A DNA stretch of 34,393 nt, taken from Acanthaster planci. Its lineage: Eukaryota > Echinodermata > Asteroidea > Valvatida > Acanthasteridae. The stretch lies in the NCBI RefSeq assembly GCF_001949145.1, contig NW_019091598.1, positions 310,595 to 344,987 on the forward strand. The letters run 5' to 3'. How positions within the stretch are numbered: the stretch's first letter is position 1; each line of letters begins with the position of its first letter. Positions 25,301 to 31,300 of this stretch are shown here, one piece after another. The translations under genes and the position numbers were made by a program. The notes below the pieces were generated by a model. The model did not search any database. It saw only the letters and a program-made list of their open reading frames with translations, and was not told where the DNA came from.

Positions 25301-28300
25301 TTATATAAATAGATTTTTATTACTGTTGCTTTTTCCAGATTTTCCAAGCCAATAATGACAGCACCTCAGTGGCCTACCAGTACTTTGACCATTTCATGTT
25401 TGCTCGCTACCTGCGTCTGGTACCACTCAACTGGACTAGTGAAATTGCACTGAGATTGGAGGTCTATGGATGTTACTTACAAGGTAATTAGTATCAGTTC
25501 AGACTGGATTGATGTAGTTTAGGGCAGTGGTTTGGATATTGTGCTATTCCATCTTTGTTTTCTTGAGTCACATGAAATTTGGAAGTCTGTTAAATCTAGT
25601 CTCATTGTCCTTGTGTTATTGAGCCTTTTATTCTCTTGTGGCTGCGTCCTGTACTCTAAATCTTTCAAAATTTATGAATCAGTCTGTATCTCAGTGAGGC
25701 ATAGTGTGCGTGGTTTCATCCATCGAGGCACACTTGTTGGAAATGAATCTTTAATACGCATGTAGTACACACTTGTTCTTTTTGAAATGCATTTTAAGAG
25801 AGTACATCATGTGACACATTATCTCGATTCGGACGGCCTAACTTGCTGAGTTAAAATTCAAAATTAAATATTTGCGACCAGCAGCAAAAGTCAAAACATG
25901 ATACAAATACTTATGTCAATATTCTTAACCAAAGAGAAGTACGTTATTTTTTATGTGAATATTGATGTATTTCTGAACAGACAGGAAGACATGTAATTTT
26001 GACACATTCAAGTCGATGCTCATGATCTGGAATGAATAACGATGTCCCTTCAAAGCCACCATACCTACTGGGATGAAATTAATAATGATACTTCAATATT
26101 GGTGCATGCAAGATGAGAGATGGCAGTGGCTTCAAGCAGTAAAAATATAGCAACAAGAAATAATATTGCATTCAGAGTTTGGGGTTTAAATTTGCTCTAC
26201 GAAGCATGTTTTCCAGAATCTTTATCAACGATACTTTTCTGTAGATAATGTTAAACATTTGTAGTAAACATTGTGAGACGTGTCAATGTTAAGACTATTT
26301 CACTGAGTCTTAAAAGAATGTCATTTTATTGATTTTGAGATAGATATTTCCAAAGTTAACTTTTTGTCATGCTTATGTTTTTGCCATTTGCCAGATGACA
26401 AACCAGAGGTTTTGGAGGTTGTGAATGTCACCAAGCTTCACTATGAATACAATGGTACAATCCAGTGCCGTGCATTTGGTATCCCCTTGCCTACAATGCG
26501 CTGGGAGCGTGATGGTTACCAATACACAGGGGGCATCAATGCGACCATCGTCACCTACCAGGAGGATGATTATCACATGATCTCTGAGGTCCGGTTTCAT
26601 CCAATGGGAGATGATCGTGGCTTTTACACGTGTGTGGCGCAGAATGTTTATGGATCCAACCGCAAGTCATTCTACAATCACAAAGGTATGCAGGGAGAAG
26701 TGTAGGCAGTTTGTGAAGAGAGAAAACAAAGCAAATTGCCAAGCAAGAAAGTGATCATGATAACATGATGAGAAATCACTGCTTATATCATGTTAACTTT
26801 CTTGTTCGAATTAGACAGAGTTTGAATGATTGCATAAACCAGTTTTAATCAAGCACGTTTTTGGTTACAACTTGGGATTACAATTATAATATGCATGTCA
26901 TTCAGTATATATTACAAATATTGGTTCAGGGCTATGTAATCGGTAAATCATTTTCAATTTATCTTTTCTCCACCTCCATTTTGGATGCTGAAACAGTTTA
27001 TCTTGGTACCTTTTTCTTGATGAAGGTATATACATGTACAGTATGTTGAGGGACATTTTCTGCAGATTGTTGAAATCATCCACTTGAAGGGCTTTGGGGG
27101 AACTTCACCATACTCTTTTACCCGATCCACATATACAGTGTAGCTAGATAGATGAAACTTTACTCTCCCAACTGGGGAAATTAGATGTGTAATTTCCTCC
27201 ATAAATCCCTCAAAGAAACTTGGAGAATTCAGCATAAATGTACTGAAGGAGAGCGCATGCTCACAAACTAATCCTGAGGTATTGAAATCTTTTGATTTTT
27301 TTTTCTGACAAGCTCTCATTCATTCTTCTCTGAGCAGGTTTACCGATATTTCTTGGAGGAAGTATCAAGTGTGATGACCAAATCTTGGAGTTTCAGTGCC
27401 CAGAAGGAGAATACATCAAGATTACTAGTGCTTCCTATGGCAGGGCGCACAACGAAAAGTGCATCATCTACGATGATTTCTACCCTACTGGTATGTGAAA
27501 CACTTGACCCAGTTGATCTATGTGACCAGCTCTGGCAAAACCCACTGCTTACTAGTTTCCACTACACAGTATGGTTCTGCAACATTAAAAAATTCCATTT
27601 CAACTTCAATTTCAAATTCCATATCTTTGCCAGATTTTATCCAAACTTCCTCAAACACACATCAAAGGAAAGCCTGTTGTTTATACATACATTACAGTAA
27701 TCACAAACTCCAATTTTGAATTTTCACCCCAAGTGTTGGGTTTTGCTAGAGCCGGTCACATATTTGCTGACAAGAATAATGATTTTGACAATTAAAATTA
27801 GAGACTAATTTGGGGATATGATGACATGAAAAAAATCATAATAAATATCCCCATCCACTTTCTTGTTTAAGGCCATCTGGATTTCTCTTTTACAATTTTA
27901 ACACCAGGAAAATTGTGTTGAGAAAAGCAAGTATGTCCACATATCCCTCATAAAATAAAATATTTGTGGGTTGGAACTTATAATTTTGCACCCTGTTAGT
28001 CACCGTCCACATTATGCAGTCAATTGTATGATCTCCAAACATATCTTCGTTTTGCAAAGTCCAAATTACTTAGCCATGGCTGTAAATTGCCTATGCAACT
28101 ATAGAAATGCTATGTTTTGAATTCTTGTGAAACAAATTTACTAAACAATTTTAACCCCTGTGAATATGTTCAATTCTTGTATCCAGCAAGTCTGAGAGGA
28201 AACACCAGCAATTGATGGAAATATAAAATCTTAAAGTTCTTTAGTCAAGTTGAGAAAAATTTGGCAAAGTGTGCGCTTGCTTCAATCGCATTTGTTCAAA

Positions 28301-31300
28301 TAATGAAACTAATAAATGCCTAGTCCTTGTAAAAAATACTGATAGTGCAAAGATAACACATACTTACATGTATGGTCTGTACATGTATTTGTAAAGTTCA
28401 TGATAAATATGCAGCCATACCATTGCACAAGGTGTTGTCATAATTATGTGCTTTTTTTCGATCAGGCCACAAAACCACTTGGGTCAGTCTGTATCACCGC
28501 ACATCACATCTGTAGTCTATCCTCACAGGTTCCCATTTAATACTCTGCTGCCGCTGGATTAGAATGCTGGACTCTTTAATGGGAAGTGACAAAGCTGAAC
28601 TATTGCTTAAAGTAATTGTCCATATTGGGTTGTAACAAGTGGCCCCTCCAAGTCAACCTCTTGCAGGCACACTGTAATGTGAATTGTTTCTATTCACTGT
28701 CACACCAATGCCTTTTGGCATTCTTTTCAGATTGTGAGTATGACTCAGACACTGTGATGTACCGTATGCAGAGACAGTGCGACAACAAACGTCAGTGCAC
28801 GGCTTACATCAGCGAAGCTATGTTTGCCGAGTCTGACGTATCATACCCCAAGTGTGAAGGCTTTCCACTCTTTGTCAACTTCACCTGGGATTGTGTTGGT
28901 ATGTCCTGCTGTCATCTCTGTACTTTTGTTAAAAAAAAAAACTAGATTATATCAATTATTCTGAATCTCTCCCATTTTAAGTTGCACCAGTATATTCTTA
29001 GGTGTTCAACATCTTTTTTACATCTTCAGCTCATTCTGTATTATGTATATGACTTACTTTTACATTTGAATTAAATGTCGATTGTTATGAAAAAACTCTT
29101 TCTGCCACTCATCATGATGATATCTCTTTTCTTGGCATAATTTACTTGATTACCTAACAAAATTTAATTATTTGTTGTTTTGCCGTCTGTTTTATGACAA
29201 TCATATATTCACATGTACTTCCATTGTTCATAATTGTTCAGGATTAAACAACTGATTTTGTTCCAAAATTTCATTTTCCTGAACACCCCTGTCCATTAAT
29301 GGTGTATTCCTTTTAAAAGTTGTCCAATAGAATCTTTTTAAATTATTTTTGTGCACATGTGGGACGTCGCACGCACACTGACTCCTGACCAATCAGATTC
29401 GATTAAACTGTCTCATATTTAGGTGCCAGCTCATAATTTACGCAGCGGGCATTACCACTTCTCAACGGGCAGTATCGAATGTCAATACACGAGCACATGA
29501 CGCATTTCAACCAATAGGAATAGAAAAACTGTCCCAGGTGTTTATGAATATGGATTAAAAGCCTGTTTCCTTAATATTTTGTATATATGTCAACAACTTG
29601 CACATTTCTCGAAGGTAAGTTCGTGTGCAGTTGATACATCATAGCATCAGCGAGTTTCCAACATCTACTAGTGTGCTGCAAATTCATAAAAGTTGTACAC
29701 ATTGCTTTGTTTTGTTTGTGATTGTTTCTTCGTGTCAGACTCATATCCTTCTACCTGCAAACTGAGACTACTTCAGACTCTGTGTTTCATATTCAACATG
29801 TTTAGGACATGGTTAATGCAGTTGGCAAGTCGGGAATGTTTGGAATCGAAATATTTAGCAAGGAAAATATCGCCACACCAATCTGACCACCTTTATAGAC
29901 AAATCTGAAAAGTTGTGTGCAGTTTTCTTATTGTAGCAATTTTCTGCATTGCTTGTCTCTTCATGTCAAGGATTGGAATGGACATCCTGGTTTAACAGTG
30001 ACGATACCACAGGACAAGATATTGAAGCAAGAGGCACCATTTTAGCGGTCAGTTTTATAGTACTTTGACTTTACCCTTGAGTATGCTTCAGCATTTCTAA
30101 CTCCCACGCTACTAATTATTAAAACACTGTGGCAATACGTAGTTATGGTTTAGACTGGTTTCTGTCTTCTTCTGTTGCACCAATCGGCACATTGTAAACG
30201 GGGACCAGACCAGCCTGTAAAAATGCATGTCAGATTTTATTGCCATTTGAAAAAATCCTCGAAGTATGTGAATGTACCAAAACTCCCCCCCCCATAAAAA
30301 AGAATTGCAAGTAAGCATATCATCGAATTGAAAAAACCAGGCACAAGACAGGTTGACGAACTTGATGAACTGCGAATGTATTGAATGAGCTACTTAAGTC
30401 TTCTGTGGCTTCACAGAATCCCAAACACTGGCAGTGTTTATTGTACAATATAGAAGTTGCATTACGTATTCCATAGAGTACTGAAATGTGTCGTCACTGT
30501 GAACCAGAAAGTGCAATGCAAACGAATGGAGTATGTGCGCCTGTTGGTTCACACGCTGGTTCTCGCGCTAATGCCTCTTACACACAAATTGTGAACTTGA
30601 CGTATTGACTTCGGTACTCTATAGCTGTAGCCACTACAGTTAAAAACAGTCGCTGGAAATCATGTCTGTTCCCTAACCTGAGGTGGGCAGGGGGTTTCAT
30701 TTCCTGAGGTTTGGGGTTTCTCTGTTACATTTTTGAACTGCAATTTCACATCAATCCACCATACGCTTGTGCACCATATCCTGCAGGTACGATGCTGTGC
30801 TTATTGCTTGCTTATGGCATACATGTACACTGCTTATCACGTGGGTGGCTGTTGTGAATGATATTGCACATTTCAAAGAAAAGAATGGTGGTTAAGGAAT
30901 CAGATTTTATTTTCACAGATAAAAATAAGCCTTAATAAAGCAAACAAATAACACATCGATTGACATTTATTTTAGTTTTATAACCATTTTTTCGGAGTAA
31001 CATGTGAACAATGAAATACTGTACATTAACTGAAGGCAACACGTACCCCCAAAAGAGCCAGTTTTTACCACAAACGGGAGAGTCTACCCTGACCCGATTT
31101 CATCTGTCCATTGTCTAACCTTATTCAAACTTGTCATGGACATAAGGACACCCATCATAAGTACATCCTACTCGCTGAATACCTCATACCTGCTATTGGG
31201 TGGGCCTTCCCTAGGTTAACCACTTCCTGCCGGGGACTCCGGAATCGGAGACATACATGTATGGTTTATATGTGTGGCTGGGGTCTCCGAACTCGGACAA

